Positions 16,863 through 25,786 are shown, counted from the first letter of the stretch. The stretch is 64,000 nucleotides of DNA from Nonomuraea jiangxiensis (GCF_900099965.1 NZ_FNDJ01000005.1:186001-250000), one strand, 5' to 3'. Translations and numbers: made by a program. The notes: generated by a model not told the origin, from the sequence alone.

Positions 16863-17342
16863 TCAGGAAGGAGCGGACAGGATCATCGTGCCGGGGCCCT
16901 GAGCCGCTCCCGGGCCCCGCACGGCCGTCACCGTGTCCGCGGTGGCCGCACCGCCGCAGTGCGGGCAGGTGACGACCGGGGTGAACAGCTCGCCGCAGGA
17001 GTGCACCAGGAGCGCGGGCGGGCCGCCCGGCGGGGTGGACCAGCGGTCGCCCCAGGCCATCAGGGTGATCAGCGCGGGCACGACGTCACGGCCCGCCTCC
17101 GTGAGCACGTAGTCGTGGCGGACCGGACGCTCCTGGTAGGGCTCCTTCGCCACCACCCCGGCCGCGACCAGGTGGTCCAGGCGGCGGGCCAGCAGGTTGC
17201 GCGAGATCCCCAGGTCCTCGGCCAGATCGTCGAACCTGCGCACGCCCAGGAACAGGTCACGCAGGATCAGCGGGGTCCACGGCTCGCCGAGGACGCCGAC
17301 GGCCTGGGCTATGGAGCAGTGCATCTCGCCGAACCTGTTCAT
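16863..17342 (-). CDS. HxlR family winged-helix regulator
   Basis: A 159-residue HxlR/MarR-like regulator. CSIAQAVGVLGEPWTPLILR is the family opening, followed by LGISRNLLARRLDHLVAAGV and VRHDYVLTEAGRDV. The C-terminal third carries an HSCG...CPHCGG pair that looks like a small zinc ribbon and is not in all relatives. ATG 17342 was preferred to a longer start that would overlap the divergent gene. It faces an NTF2-like gene 33 bp away and overlies an inverted repeat, consistent with autorepression. Confidence 0.92.
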   Translation of the reverse strand: MNRFGEMHCSIAQAVGVLGEPWTPLILRDLFLGVRRFDDLAEDLGISRNLLARRLDHLVAAGVVAKEPYQERPVRHDYVLTEAGRDVVPALITLMAWGDRWSTPPGGPPALLVHSCGELFTPVVTCPHCGGAATADTVTAVRGPGAAQGPGTMILSAPS

Positions 17343-17367
17343 GACACCAGGATAAAGGGTTGATAAA

Positions 17368-17387
17368 GTGAACTCATGACGGTTCAC
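17368..17387. promoter_or_regulatory. Inverted repeat GTGAAC-N8-GTTCAC over an NTF2-like start codon
   Basis: GTGAAC at 17368-17373 and GTTCAC at 17382-17387 are exact inverted repeats with 8 bases between. The element covers the ATG at 17376, and a GATAAAG direct pair lies just upstream. It is a plausible site for the HxlR regulator encoded 25 bp away; binding is inferred. Confidence 0.45.
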
Positions 17388-17885
17388 ATTCAGGACTCAC
17401 CCACCCTGGCGTACCGGCAAGCGGGCGAGGCCCACGACCTCGACGCACTCATGGCCACGCTCTCCGACGACGTGGCCTTCCACTCGCCGCTCAGCGGCAC
17501 CGCCACCTTCGAGGGCAAGGAGCAGATCCGGGAGCTGTTCGCGGTCGTGCTGAGCGCCCTGTCCGGGATGCGCTACCAGACCGACGTCGGCGACGACCGG
17601 ACACGGGCGCTGACGGCCACCGCCCGGCTGGACCGGATGGAGATCCACGAGTCGGCGCTCGTCCGGCTGGACGACGACGGCCTGATCAAGGACATCACCA
17701 TGTGGGTGCGGCCGCTGCCCGCGCTGACCGCGATGATGGCCGCCCTCGGCCCCGGCCTCGCCCGTGCCACCGGCAGGCGGGGCCTGCCCCTGCTGGTCGG
17801 CGCGGCCGTCAGGCCACTGGCGGCGATGACCCGGCTCGGCGACAGGACCCTGGTCCCCCTCCTCACCCGCCGCCGCCCCCGCTAA
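17376..17885 (+). CDS. SnoaL/NTF2-like protein
   Basis: A 169-residue protein whose first 115 residues match the SnoaL-like NTF2 fold: AYRQAGEAHDLDALMATLSD, then FHSPLSGTATFEGKEQIREL, and DDDGLIKDITMWVRPLPAL. The last 50 residues (basic, Gly/Pro/Arg rich) are an extension. The fold serves isomerases, cyclases and binding proteins, so the activity is unknown. The HxlR gene next to it, divergent by 33 bp, probably controls it. Confidence 0.85.
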   Translation: MTVHIQDSPTLAYRQAGEAHDLDALMATLSDDVAFHSPLSGTATFEGKEQIRELFAVVLSALSGMRYQTDVGDDRTRALTATARLDRMEIHESALVRLDDDGLIKDITMWVRPLPALTAMMAALGPGLARATGRRGLPLLVGAAVRPLAAMTRLGDRTLVPLLTRRRPR

Positions 17886-17917
17886 CCCCCGCTAGCGGAT
17901 GTCACCGCTCCAAATCG

Positions 17918-17965
17918 AGAGCAGTGCTCTTGACATCGGCGCACCATGAGGAGAGCATTGCTCTC
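17918..17965. promoter_or_regulatory. Two palindromic operators around a TTGACA promoter element
   Basis: AGAGCAGTGCTCT (17918-17930) and GAGAGCATTGCTCTC (17951-17965) are perfect dyads sharing the half-site AGAGCA, with centres 34 bp apart. TTGACA, a -35 hexamer, starts at 17930 in the first dyad's last base, and the second dyad covers the expected -10 region. The pattern is typical of TetR-type repression of the membrane-protein gene at 17999. No matching regulator gene is adjacent. Confidence 0.7.
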
Positions 17966-17998
17966 GCAACCGAGCGATGCCCTCCCCTAGGAGCACTG

Positions 17999-18616
17999 AT
18001 GCCTGCACGTCTCACCTCGGCGGCCTTCGCCGCGAGCGGGGTCCTCTTCCTCGCCTATCCCGCCCTCCGCCCCTCCGGTGACGACGCCGTCGCCATGGCC
18101 TCCCCCGCCTGGGTCGCCGGGCACGCCGCCGCGATGCTCGGCTTCGTCCTGCTCGGCCTGGCGGTGCTCGGACTGCACCAGGTGCTCGGCGACCGCCTGT
18201 CACTGCGCGCCGCCGCCGTCACCTGGGCCGGGGCGGGCCTGACGCTGCCGTACTACGGCGCCGAGGACTTCGGCCTGAACGTGATCGCCCGGCGCTCCCT
18301 GCGCGACCAGGCGCCCGCGCTGATGGAGCTGGCCCAGGAGTTCAGGTACGGGCCCGTCGCGATCACCATGTTCGGCCTCGGCCTCGTCCTGCTCGCCGCC
18401 GGATCGGTGATGGCCGCGATCGCCATCTGGCGCACCGGCGTCCTGCCCAGGGCCGGCGGGATCGTCATGGCCCTGGGGTTCGTGCTCTTCATCCCGCAGT
18501 TCTTCGGCCCGTACCCGCTGCGGATCGCCCACGGCGCCCTCGTCATGGTCGGCTGCCTGTGGCCGGCGGTGGCGTTGGTGAAAGGCCGCGGGAAGCCGGC
18601 GCTCGCGGGCCGCTGA
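17999..18616 (+). CDS. Small membrane protein, unknown function
   Basis: A 205-residue protein with five or six hydrophobic segments (about residues 7-25, 38-60, 66-85, 110-135, 145-165, 170-190). The start is ATG 17999, preceded by an AGGAG ribosome-binding site; a longer open frame upstream runs over the operators and is not used. GAEDFGLNVIARRSLRDQAP in the middle resembles other actinobacterial DUF4386-like membrane proteins only loosely, so I give no family. Two palindromes and a TTGACA element upstream suggest that it is a repressed, possibly inducible, gene. Confidence 0.8.
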   Translation: MPARLTSAAFAASGVLFLAYPALRPSGDDAVAMASPAWVAGHAAAMLGFVLLGLAVLGLHQVLGDRLSLRAAAVTWAGAGLTLPYYGAEDFGLNVIARRSLRDQAPALMELAQEFRYGPVAITMFGLGLVLLAAGSVMAAIAIWRTGVLPRAGGIVMALGFVLFIPQFFGPYPLRIAHGALVMVGCLWPAVALVKGRGKPALAGR

Positions 18617-18732
18617 CGGATCGCCGCACCGGACACAGAGATCTCTGGAGTCGCATTCCCGCAGGACCGCGGGCTATTGGAGGGCTGCCAGGAGAACCGA
18701 GGCTCCAAGCGGGATTGGATCACCCCGCGGGT

Positions 18733-18759
18733 GGGAATCCCATCACGGTATCAAGCGTT
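18733..18759 (+). promoter_or_regulatory. SigR-type promoter of rbpA
   Basis: GGGAAT at 18733-18738 followed after exactly 18 bases by GTT at 18757-18759 matches the SigR/SigH consensus GGAAT-N18-GTT of actinobacterial disulfide-stress promoters. It is 58 bp upstream of the rbpA start. Streptomyces rbpA is known to be in the SigR regulon, so the match of sequence and gene is convincing, though not proven here. Confidence 0.75.
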
Positions 18760-18816
18760 AGACACCGTGGGAGACAGACCCCCCACGCAAGGGGGCCCTG
18801 TAGGAGGCATTTAAAC

Positions 18817-19161
18817 ATGGGCGAGCGCGCGCTTCGTGGCACCCGGCTCGGGGCAACCAGCTACGAGAACGACCGTAACACGGATCTGGCCCCGCGCCAG
18901 GAGGTGTCCTACACCTGTCCCAAGGGCCATCACTTCGAGGTTCCGCTTGCCGCCGAGGCTGAGATCCCCGCGACCTGGGAGTGCCGCATGTGCGGCGCGA
19001 CAGCGGTGCGCGTGGACGGCGAGCAGCCGGAGTCCAAGAAGACCAAGCCGCCGCGGACGCATTGGGACATGCTCCTGGAGCGACGGTCCATCGAAGACCT
19101 TGAGGAGGTGCTCAACGAGCGGCTCGCGGTCCTGCGGGCTCAGCGTCGTAAGAGCGCCTGA
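18817..19161 (+). CDS. rbpA: RNA polymerase-binding protein RbpA
   Basis: A 114-residue RbpA. The N-terminal tail (ALRGTRLGATSYENDRNTDL) is followed by the zinc-binding core: YTCPKGHHFEVPL and WECRMCG, then the basic linker and the sigma-interaction domain THWDMLLERRSIEDLEEVLN. RbpA binds the beta/beta' subunits and the principal sigma factor, stabilises the open complex and contributes to rifampicin tolerance. ATG 18817 has a TAGGAGG site at 18801-18807. A SigR-type promoter lies upstream and a strong hairpin downstream, so it is its own transcription unit. Confidence 0.97.
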   Translation: MGERALRGTRLGATSYENDRNTDLAPRQEVSYTCPKGHHFEVPLAAEAEIPATWECRMCGATAVRVDGEQPESKKTKPPRTHWDMLLERRSIEDLEEVLNERLAVLRAQRRKSA

Positions 19162-19174
19162 CTTCTCTCACGGT

Positions 19175-19205
19175 GAAACCCCCGGGCTGCCGGCCCGGGG
19201 GTTTC
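19175..19205 (+). terminator. Intrinsic terminator after rbpA
   Basis: A perfect GC-rich stem begins with GAAACCCCCGGGC and closes with GCCCGGGGGTTTC around the loop TGCCG. It lies 13 bp past the rbpA stop and ends in a short T run. It separates rbpA from the convergent fxsA gene and may work in both directions. Confidence 0.85.
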
Positions 19206-19266
19206 GTTCTGCCCTGCCCTCAAGAAACCGAACTCACGAGGTGAGTCACGGCCCCCGCGAGGACGG

Positions 19267-19761
19267 TCAGCGCTCGCGGTCCTCGCGGATGACCTCGCCG
19301 TGCACCACGCGGCCGCCCTGCGCGCCGTCGTAGGTGCCCTGGGGGTCGCCCTGCCGGGGCGGGAACAGGTGCGCGTACGGCGAGGCGGCCGCCATCTTCT
19401 TGACCCTGCGGTCGAAGAACCAGGCCCCCACCCGCCGCATCAACGGCCGGGTGAACGGCAGCACGCACAGGAACCCGAACACGTCGGTGAAGAAGCCCGG
19501 CGTCAGCAGAAGCGCGCCGCCCACCAGCACCAGGCCGCCGTCGGCCAGCTCGCGGTCGGGCATCCGGCCGGACTGCAACGCCTCCTGGAGCGCCCGCCAC
19601 GCCCGGCGCCCCTCACGGCGTACCAGCCAGGCGCCCAGCAGGCTGTCGGCGATGAGCAGGGCCACGGTCAGAGGCCCGCCGATCACCGAGCCGATCTGGA
19701 TCAGCAGCCAGATCTCCAGCACGGGCACGACCAGGAAGGCCAGAAAGAGCAGGAGCCGCAT
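19267..19761 (-). CDS. fxsA: FxsA family membrane protein
   Basis: A 164-residue FxsA-like protein. Two N-terminal helices (LFLAFLVVPVLEIWLLIQIG and PLTVALLIADSLLGAWLVRR) are followed by the conserved GRMPDRELADGGLVLVGG and LLTPGFFTDVFG blocks. In E. coli FxsA suppresses F-factor exclusion of phage T7, but the normal role is unknown. The C-terminal 30 residues are hydrophilic. In Mycobacterium fxsA is also near rbpA and ppm1, so this is conserved neighbourhood. Confidence 0.92.
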   Translation of the reverse strand: MRLLLFLAFLVVPVLEIWLLIQIGSVIGGPLTVALLIADSLLGAWLVRREGRRAWRALQEALQSGRMPDRELADGGLVLVGGALLLTPGFFTDVFGFLCVLPFTRPLMRRVGAWFFDRRVKKMAAASPYAHLFPPRQGDPQGTYDGAQGGRVVHGEVIREDRER

Positions 19762-19945
19762 CGTTTCCTCGTTTCCGCAACACGCGCGCTACTGCAGGAA
19801 CAACGCCCGGCGACCGCCAAGCGTTCCGCCCCGGCACACGAACCCCGCCCGGGCCCCGCACCAGCCCCGGCTCCGGGCCGGATCCGCCCTGGCAGCGGGC
19901 CCGGTGACCGGATCACGGGCCGGCCGATCTCTCGGGCCTGGCCGC

Positions 19946-20695
19946 CTAGTCCCGGCCGCCGCCGCGCAGGCGCTTGGGCAGGCCCGTGACGCCCCACATG
20001 CCGATCCGCCACAGCGCCTCGGACATGACCTTGCCGCTCATCTTGCTCTTGCCCACCGTACGTTCCACGAACGTGATCGGCACCTCCACCACCCGCAGCC
20101 CGTGCCTGGACGTGCGCAGGGTGAGATCGACCTGGAAGCAGTAACCCTGCGACTCCACCCCCGACAACCCCACCTTCTCGAGAGTGGCGGCCCGGTAGGC
20201 GCGGAACCCGGCGGTCGCGTCGCGCACCGGGAGGCCGAGCATGACGCGGGTGTAGATGTTGGCGCCCTTGGACAGCAGCTCGCGCCGGTGCGGCCAGTTG
20301 ACCACCTTGCCGCCGGGCACGTAACGGGAGCCGATCGCCAGGTCGGCGCCGTCGGCCAGCGCCTCCAGCAGCTTGGGCAGCTCCTCGGGCTGGTGGGAGC
20401 CGTCGGCGTCCATCTCGACCAGCACGTCGTAACCCTCGTCCAGGCCCCACCGGAACCCCGCGATGTACGCGGCCCCGAGCCCCTGCTTGCCCGGCCGGTG
20501 CAGGACGTGGACGTGATCGTCGGCGGCGGCGAGCTCGTCGGCGACCTCCCCGGTGCCGTCGGGGCTGGCGTCGTCGGTCACGAGCACGTGGGCGTCGGGC
20601 ACGGCGGCGCGAACCCGCTCGACGATCATGGGCAGGTTGTCGCGCTCGTTGTAGGTGGGTACGACGACGAGCACCCGGCCGAGAGTCTCCATCAT
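19946..20695 (-). CDS. ppm1: Polyprenol monophosphomannose synthase
   Basis: A 249-residue GT2 glycosyltransferase. Motifs are [32 protein letters not shown] with a DD pair, the DXD equivalent [13 protein letters not shown], and [14 protein letters not shown]. It transfers mannose from GDP-mannose to polyprenol phosphate at the inner membrane face; the product feeds lipomannan and protein mannosylation. Start is taken as ATG 20695 overlapping the lnt stop (ATGATGG), with ATG 20692 possible. In M. tuberculosis the two activities are fused; here the genes are separate but overlapping. Confidence 0.95.
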   Translation of the reverse strand: MMETLGRVLVVVPTYNERDNLPMIVERVRAAVPDAHVLVTDDASPDGTGEVADELAAADDHVHVLHRPGKQGLGAAYIAGFRWGLDEGYDVLVEMDADGSHQPEELPKLLEALADGADLAIGSRYVPGGKVVNWPHRRELLSKGANIYTRVMLGLPVRDATAGFRAYRAATLEKVGLSGVESQGYCFQVDLTLRTSRHGLRVVEVPITFVERTVGKSKMSGKVMSEALWRIGMWGVTGLPKRLRGGGRD

Positions 20696-22890
20696 CCGTC
20701 GTTCCTCATCCGATCGCCTCGCCGCCTGCCACGCCACACGGCGACTCCGACCGCCGCCGCTCCTATCACCATCAATGCCCATTCGGGTAGTGCGCCCACC
20801 CTTGTGGCGATCGTTTCCTGAGTGCGAACGGGCACCTTGACCACATTCATGTCGGCCACCAGTTCGCGGGTCTGCCAGGAGACCTTACCGTCAGGTGTGA
20901 CATATGCGGAGATTCCCGTGGTGGCGGCGGTGACGACGGCCCTGTTGTGCTCGACGGCGCGTATCTGGGACATGGCCAGCTGCTGCGGCGGCAGGTTGGA
21001 CTCGGCGTAGGTGGCGTTGTTGGTCTGCACCACCAGCGGCGTGCCCCCGGCGCGTACGGTCTCGCGCACCGTGTCGTCGTAGGCCACCTCGTAGCAGTTG
21101 ACCGCGCCGATCGTGACGGGCCCCAGCTTGAGGTCGCCCGGCTTGTTCCCCGGCACCGACTGCCTGCCGACCAGGTTGGCCCGCTCCGACAGCGCCAGCA
21201 CGATGTCCTTGAACGGCGTGTACTCCCCGAACGGCACCAGACGCTGCTTGTCGTAATAGGCGCCCGGCCCGCTCGCCGGGTCCCACACGAGGCTGCGGGT
21301 GGCGCGCTCGTCGGAGCCGATGGCCACGACCGCCCCGACGAGCGTGGGCACGCCGACGTCGCGGACGGAGTCGGTGATGATCTCACGAGCGTATTCGTCG
21401 CGGTAAGGGTCGATGTCGGTGGAGTTTTCCGGCAGGACGACGATGTCGGGCTTGGGGAGCTTGCCCTCGCGTACGGCCTGGGCCAGCCGCTTCGTCTCGT
21501 TGGCATGATTGCGCAGGACGACGGCGGGTTCGTCGCCGAGGACGTACATGCCCCGGCCGGGGACGTTGCCCTGCACGATGCCGACGTTGATCGTCCGCCC
21601 CTCGTCGCCCGGCCTGGGGATCGTCAGGCTCAGCACGGGGATGGCCAGAGCCAGCGCCACCGGGACCGCCCTGCGCGCCACGGCGAACCCGGCCCCGGCC
21701 GGCCCCGCCTCGGCGGTGCCCTCCGGCGCGGGTGAGGCGGGGGCGTCCGCGCGCGAGGTGGTGCGGCGGCGCAGGGCGGCGGAGGGGCGTATCAGGGCCG
21801 CGTAGGCCAGCAGGGCGCCGCACAGGACGACGGCGAACGACACCAGCGGCGCACCGCCGAGCGCGGCGTAGGAGGTGAACAGCGTCTCGCCCTGGCTGAA
21901 GGCCACCCGCGCCCAGGGGAACCCGCCGATGGGCACCAGGCCCCTGGCCCACTCCATCGCCACCCACAACGCGCCGAACCACACCGGCCAGGCGGGCAGC
22001 CTGAACACCAGAGCGGCCAGCGCGGCCATGGCGGCGTAGAAGAGGCTTTCCACGCCGACCAGCAACAGCCAGACGTCATCGCCGATCGTCCGGACCCAGG
22101 CCAGGGTGGGCAGCAGGAACGCCACGGCGCTCAGGTAACCGAGCCAGGCGGCCCGCCTGGGGCGGGTGCCGTGCAGGGCCGCGACGATCAGGCCGATGCC
22201 GAGCGGCGCGCACAACCACCAGTCGAGCGGCGGGAACGCGGCGTAAAGGGCCACCCCACCGGCGACACCCGCCACCATCCGGGCCACCAGCACCCATCGT
22301 GACTCCCGGGCCGCTCGGGACACGGACTTAGCAGCGGCGGCCGCTCCCACGGCCTCACTCGCGACCCCGGCCCCAGCGGGCTCGGCCGCACCGGGCTCGA
22401 CCGGAGTGGGCTCGACGGGAGCGGGCTCGGCGGCAGCACGCTCGACCGCACCGGGCTCGGCCGCAGCGCGCTCGACGGAAGCGGGCTCGGCCGCAGCGGG
22501 CTCCCGGACGTCCGCAGCGCTGCCGGCCACAGCGGGCGTTTCCAGGCCGGTCGTCTCGCTCAGGGCCGCGGCAGGCGGCTCCTCATCCGCGTCCGGCGCG
22601 GGCGTTTCCCCGCCGGACGCGCCATTCCCCACCACAACGGACACCGCCTCCCCGTCGGACGACACACCGTTCACCCCCGAAACGGGCGCGGCCCTGCCAT
22701 TCACCGCCGGGGCGGGCGAGTCCGCCGTGGACTGGCCATTCACGGATGGGGCGGGCGGGTCGCCCTCGGTGGCGGCCGGGTGCGAGGGAGTGCCGTCGCC
22801 GCCCTGGACGGCGGCCTCGGGGACGGGGAGCCTGGTCGTGGCCGAGTCGCGCCCGGGCGCGGGCGGTAGGTTCGTCTTGTCCTGAACCAC
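20692..22890 (-). CDS. lnt: Apolipoprotein N-acyltransferase
   Basis: A 732-residue lipoprotein N-acyltransferase. About 205 N-terminal residues are low-complexity, rich in Ala, Pro and Glu, with pentapeptide repeats. Then come eight or so membrane helices and a nitrilase domain with Glu in LPENSTDID, Lys in [12 protein letters not shown] and Cys in NCYEVAYDD, the catalytic triad. The enzyme attaches the third acyl chain to lipoproteins. GTG 22890 is preferred because it follows a GAGGAG site; TTG 22917 is a longer alternative. The C-terminal helix ends in a basic tail, and its stop overlaps ppm1. Confidence 0.93.
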   Translation of the reverse strand: MVQDKTNLPPAPGRDSATTRLPVPEAAVQGGDGTPSHPAATEGDPPAPSVNGQSTADSPAPAVNGRAAPVSGVNGVSSDGEAVSVVVGNGASGGETPAPDADEEPPAAALSETTGLETPAVAGSAADVREPAAAEPASVERAAAEPGAVERAAAEPAPVEPTPVEPGAAEPAGAGVASEAVGAAAAAKSVSRAARESRWVLVARMVAGVAGGVALYAAFPPLDWWLCAPLGIGLIVAALHGTRPRRAAWLGYLSAVAFLLPTLAWVRTIGDDVWLLLVGVESLFYAAMAALAALVFRLPAWPVWFGALWVAMEWARGLVPIGGFPWARVAFSQGETLFTSYAALGGAPLVSFAVVLCGALLAYAALIRPSAALRRRTTSRADAPASPAPEGTAEAGPAGAGFAVARRAVPVALALAIPVLSLTIPRPGDEGRTINVGIVQGNVPGRGMYVLGDEPAVVLRNHANETKRLAQAVREGKLPKPDIVVLPENSTDIDPYRDEYAREIITDSVRDVGVPTLVGAVVAIGSDERATRSLVWDPASGPGAYYDKQRLVPFGEYTPFKDIVLALSERANLVGRQSVPGNKPGDLKLGPVTIGAVNCYEVAYDDTVRETVRAGGTPLVVQTNNATYAESNLPPQQLAMSQIRAVEHNRAVVTAATTGISAYVTPDGKVSWQTRELVADMNVVKVPVRTQETIATRVGALPEWALMVIGAAAVGVAVWRGRRRGDRMRNDG
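22378..22497 (-). repeat. Eight 15-bp repeats in the lnt N-terminal extension
   Basis: Eight consecutive 15-bp units of the form GGGCTCGGCCGCAGC (plus strand) lie at 22378-22497. In the lnt frame they encode a pentapeptide, E-P/R-x-x-V/A, repeated as a disordered segment. The unit is in phase with codons, so copy number can change without frameshift. Confidence 0.85.
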
Positions 22891-22917
22891 TCCGGGGTCT
22901 CCTCGCCGATCTCGCAA

Positions 22918-23465
22918 GCCTGCTTGCGAAAACGCTACCGCCCCGCAGCCGCGCTCAAGCCAGCGCGACGCCCCGGATCACGGCGTGGCGGCCCAGAACA
23001 TCCGGCCGCGCGGCCCCAGAGGACCCAAGCCCCCGGCACGGTCAGGGAAGGCGCGGGCGCGAGGGTGATCCCGCGACGGACGGGATCACCCGGCGCAATG
23101 GCGGTCCTGCGCACGAGAGCGGGAAGAGGGCCCGGAAACCCTTCGGACCGGACCCGTCTCGTCGGCGGCGAGCGCGGAATTCCGTTGTCTACTGGGCTCC
23201 CGGACCCGCCCCGGGTCCAACCCCCCGCCCGGTTGGGGTGCCCCGACTCGACGGACCGACGGCCCTGCACCTGGCTGTGTGGACGAAGCCACGCTCCGTC
23301 ACGGACGCAGGATCCGGCGATGTCAGAGACGGCCAACCGGCCAAGTCCCGTGCTGGACTGCGCAGCAAACTACCGACTCCACCTCAGATGTCAACCGTGT
23401 CCCGATCAGCAGAAACATCAAGTTTTCGCAGGTAGGACATGTTTGACCGGCCGCCGTAAAGCGGT
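22918..23465. other. Gene-free interval between helicase-like gene and lnt, with two hairpins
   Basis: About 550 bp with no supported gene. It holds a perfect 11-bp inverted repeat, GGGTGATCCCG at 23063-23073 and CGGGATCACCC at 23081-23091 with a 7-base loop, and a 7-bp stem GGACCCG-CCC-CGGGTCC at 23202-23218. Both are between two minus-strand genes. Possible terminator, attenuator or small RNA; no T run follows either hairpin. Confidence 0.6.
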
Positions 23466-25784
23466 TCAAAGCCCATTAGCCGGTGCGGACGAGCGGCTTG
23501 GCAAGTCCCGCAGCGCCTCCGACAGCGGTCGCTCGTGAACGACCCCGAGCCGCTGCGTGGCACGGGTGAGAGCAACATACAGGTCGCTCGGCCCCCGTGG
23601 CGACTGGGCGGCGATGAGGTCAGGTTCGGCCACGATCACCGAGTCGAACTCCAGCCCCTTCGCGTCGGTCACCCCCAGCACCGCCACCGGCGCGTCCAGC
23701 GCCTCCGCACCCCGCGTACGCCCCGCGCCGGGCGTCACCGCCACCGCCCCCGGCACCACCTCGGCCACGGCCGGCCCCAGCGCGGGCAGCAGCGCGTCCG
23801 GCACCACCACGGCGACCTTGCCGCCCTCCCCGACCTCGGCCTTGACCAGCTCGGGCAGCATCGACAGCGGCGCCGACCAGGGTTGCGCGCCGGCTTCGCG
23901 CACGGACGTGGGAGACTGCAGGGAGGGGTCGATGGTGGCCAGCACCCGGGCGGCCACCGCCATCAGCTCCACCGGCGTGCGGTAGTTGACGGTGAGCCGT
24001 TCCTGCCGCCACCGCCCGGCCACGTACGGGTCGAGCACCTCGGCCCACGAGCGCGCTCCGGCGGCCGAGCCGGTCTGCGCGATGTCCCCGACGATCGTCA
24101 TGGAACGCGTCGGGCAGCGCCGCATCACGGCCCGCCACGCCATCGGCGACAACTCCTGCGCCTCGTCCACGATCACGTGCCCGTAGGCCCAGGTGCGGTC
24201 GGCCGCCGCGCGCTCGGCGGTGGTGAGGTAGGGGCCCTCGCCGCGCTGGCGTTCGGCCAGGCGCTCGGCCTCCATGACGTCGGACAGGCCCGTCAGCTCC
24301 AGTACCTCGCGGGCGTAGGCGAGCTCGGCCTCGCGCTCGCGCTCCTCGGCCTGCCTGGCCGCGGCCAGCTCCTCCTCGGCCTGCAGCGCGCTGGCCCGCA
24401 GCACCTGCTCGTCGATCTCGCCGAGCAGGTCGGCCGCCTCGTCGAGCAGCGGGACGTCCGACTCGGTCCACTCCCCGCCGTCCCGGCGCAGCAGCGCGCG
24501 CTCCTCGGGGGTGAACGAGGCGGCCGCGTAGCCGAGGCGCTCGGCGGAGCCGTACAGGCCGAGCAGCAGCCGCTGCGGCGTCAGGTACGGCCACAGCCGG
24601 TTGAGCGCGGCCTTGACCACCGGCTCGGTACGCAGCTCTTCCCGCAGGTCGGCCAGCTCCTCCTCGTCGATGAGCCCCTTGCCGATCTTGCGGGCCTGTT
24701 GCCTGGCCAGCGCGTTGAGCAGCGACCTGACGAACACGGCACGGGCCTGGTTGTGCGGGCGGCGTGAGCGGGTGGCCTTGTTCCTGGCCCCCTCCAGCAT
24801 GGAGCGGTCGATGGTCAGCGTGATGCGGCCGATGGTGAGCTCGACCGGCTGACGCGGCACCCGCTGCCGGTCGCGTACCGCCTTGGCGATCACCTCGGCC
24901 ATCCGCACGTCGCCCTTGAGCGCGGCCACCTCGGGGCGCTCCCTGGCGGTGGCGGTCAGGCCCGGGTAGAGCTCGCCGACGGTGGACAGCAGCACGTCGG
25001 TCTCGCCGAGCGAGGGCAGGACCTGCTCGATGTAGCGCAGGAAGGTCAGGTTGGGGCCGAGGATGAGCACGCCACGGCGTTCGAGGCGTTCGCGGTGGGT
25101 GTAGAGGAGGTAGGCGGCGCGGTGCAGGGCCACCACGGTCTTGCCGGTGCCGGGGCCGCCCTGGACGACCAGGACGCCGTTGAGGTCGCTGCGGATGACG
25201 CGGTCCTGCTCGGACTGGATCGTGGCGACGATGTCGCGCATGCGGCCGGTGCGCCGCTCGTCGAGCGCGGCCAGCAGCGCCGCCTCGCCGTTGAGCGTGG
25301 CGCGGTCGTCGTCGCTGAGGGAGTCCAGATCGAGCAGGTCGTCGTCGACGCCTGTCACGTCGCGGCCCTTGGTCTGCAGGTGGCGGCGCCTGGTCACGCC
25401 CATCGGCGCGGCCGCGGTGGCGCGGTAGAACGGCTGCGCCACCGGCGCGCGCCAGTCGATCAGCAGGCGCTGCTGGTCGTCGTCGGTGAGGCCGAGCTTG
25501 CCGATGTAGAGCCGGCCCTCGTCGACGTGGTCGAGCCGGCCGAACACCAGCCCGCGCTCGACCGCCCAGAGCCGCGCCAGCCTGGAGGCGTACATGTCGG
25601 CGAAGGTGTCGCGCTCCGACCGGTTCTGCATCGTGCCGACCGCGCCCGTCGCCAGCACCTCCTTGAGCTGCCGCTGGGTACGCTCGCGCAGCGTGTCGAG
25701 GCGGTCGTAGAGGCGGGTGACGTAGGTCTGCTCTCGGATGAGCTCGGTTTGACGCGTTGCCGCCTGACCATTAATGTGGTTAAT
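23466..25784 (-). CDS. HelD-like RNA polymerase-associated ATPase (HelR family)
   Basis: About 772 residues of a UvrD/HelD-type protein. Walker A is GGPGTGKTVVALHRAAYLL; WAYGHVIVDEAQELSPMAWR is Walker B; NYRTP and YVALTRATQRL are later helicase motifs. The N-terminal EQTYVTRLYDRLDTLRER helix belongs to the coiled arm that enters the RNA polymerase secondary channel. HelD proteins free stalled polymerase, and actinobacterial HelR gives rifamycin tolerance. The conserved N-terminus has no in-frame ATG, GTG or TTG after the preceding stop until 25658, which would delete it. I therefore propose ATT 25784, with GGAG six bases upstream, as start. Confidence 0.85.
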   Translation of the reverse strand: MNHINGQAATRQTELIREQTYVTRLYDRLDTLRERTQRQLKEVLATGAVGTMQNRSERDTFADMYASRLARLWAVERGLVFGRLDHVDEGRLYIGKLGLTDDDQQRLLIDWRAPVAQPFYRATAAAPMGVTRRRHLQTKGRDVTGVDDDLLDLDSLSDDDRATLNGEAALLAALDERRTGRMRDIVATIQSEQDRVIRSDLNGVLVVQGGPGTGKTVVALHRAAYLLYTHRERLERRGVLILGPNLTFLRYIEQVLPSLGETDVLLSTVGELYPGLTATARERPEVAALKGDVRMAEVIAKAVRDRQRVPRQPVELTIGRITLTIDRSMLEGARNKATRSRRPHNQARAVFVRSLLNALARQQARKIGKGLIDEEELADLREELRTEPVVKAALNRLWPYLTPQRLLLGLYGSAERLGYAAASFTPEERALLRRDGGEWTESDVPLLDEAADLLGEIDEQVLRASALQAEEELAAARQAEEREREAELAYAREVLELTGLSDVMEAERLAERQRGEGPYLTTAERAAADRTWAYGHVIVDEAQELSPMAWRAVMRRCPTRSMTIVGDIAQTGSAAGARSWAEVLDPYVAGRWRQERLTVNYRTPVELMAVAARVLATIDPSLQSPTSVREAGAQPWSAPLSMLPELVKAEVGEGGKVAVVVPDALLPALGPAVAEVVPGAVAVTPGAGRTRGAEALDAPVAVLGVTDAKGLEFDSVIVAEPDLIAAQSPRGPSDLYVALTRATQRLGVVHERPLSEALRDLPSRSSAPANGL

Positions 25785-25786
25785 GG
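25768..25786 (-). promoter_or_regulatory. Palindrome over the proposed ATT start of the HelD-like gene
   Basis: CCATTAA (25768-25774) and TTAATGG (25780-25786) are exact inverted repeats with a 5-base centre. In the minus-strand gene the element holds two ATT codons, at 25784 and 25775, in frame with the conserved protein. It might be an operator or an RNA hairpin that limits initiation. Confidence 0.5.

Noticed and set aside
14198..16972. A 924-codon plus-strand frame over TrmH, GDPD and the MFS gene
   Set aside because: A different frame of three clear genes; amino-acid composition (Arg/Gly/Pro/Ala) is that of a shadow.
22935..23336. A 133-codon minus-strand frame between the HelD-like gene and lnt
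   Set aside because: Low-complexity Arg/Gly/Pro composition, no start signal and weak third-position GC bias.
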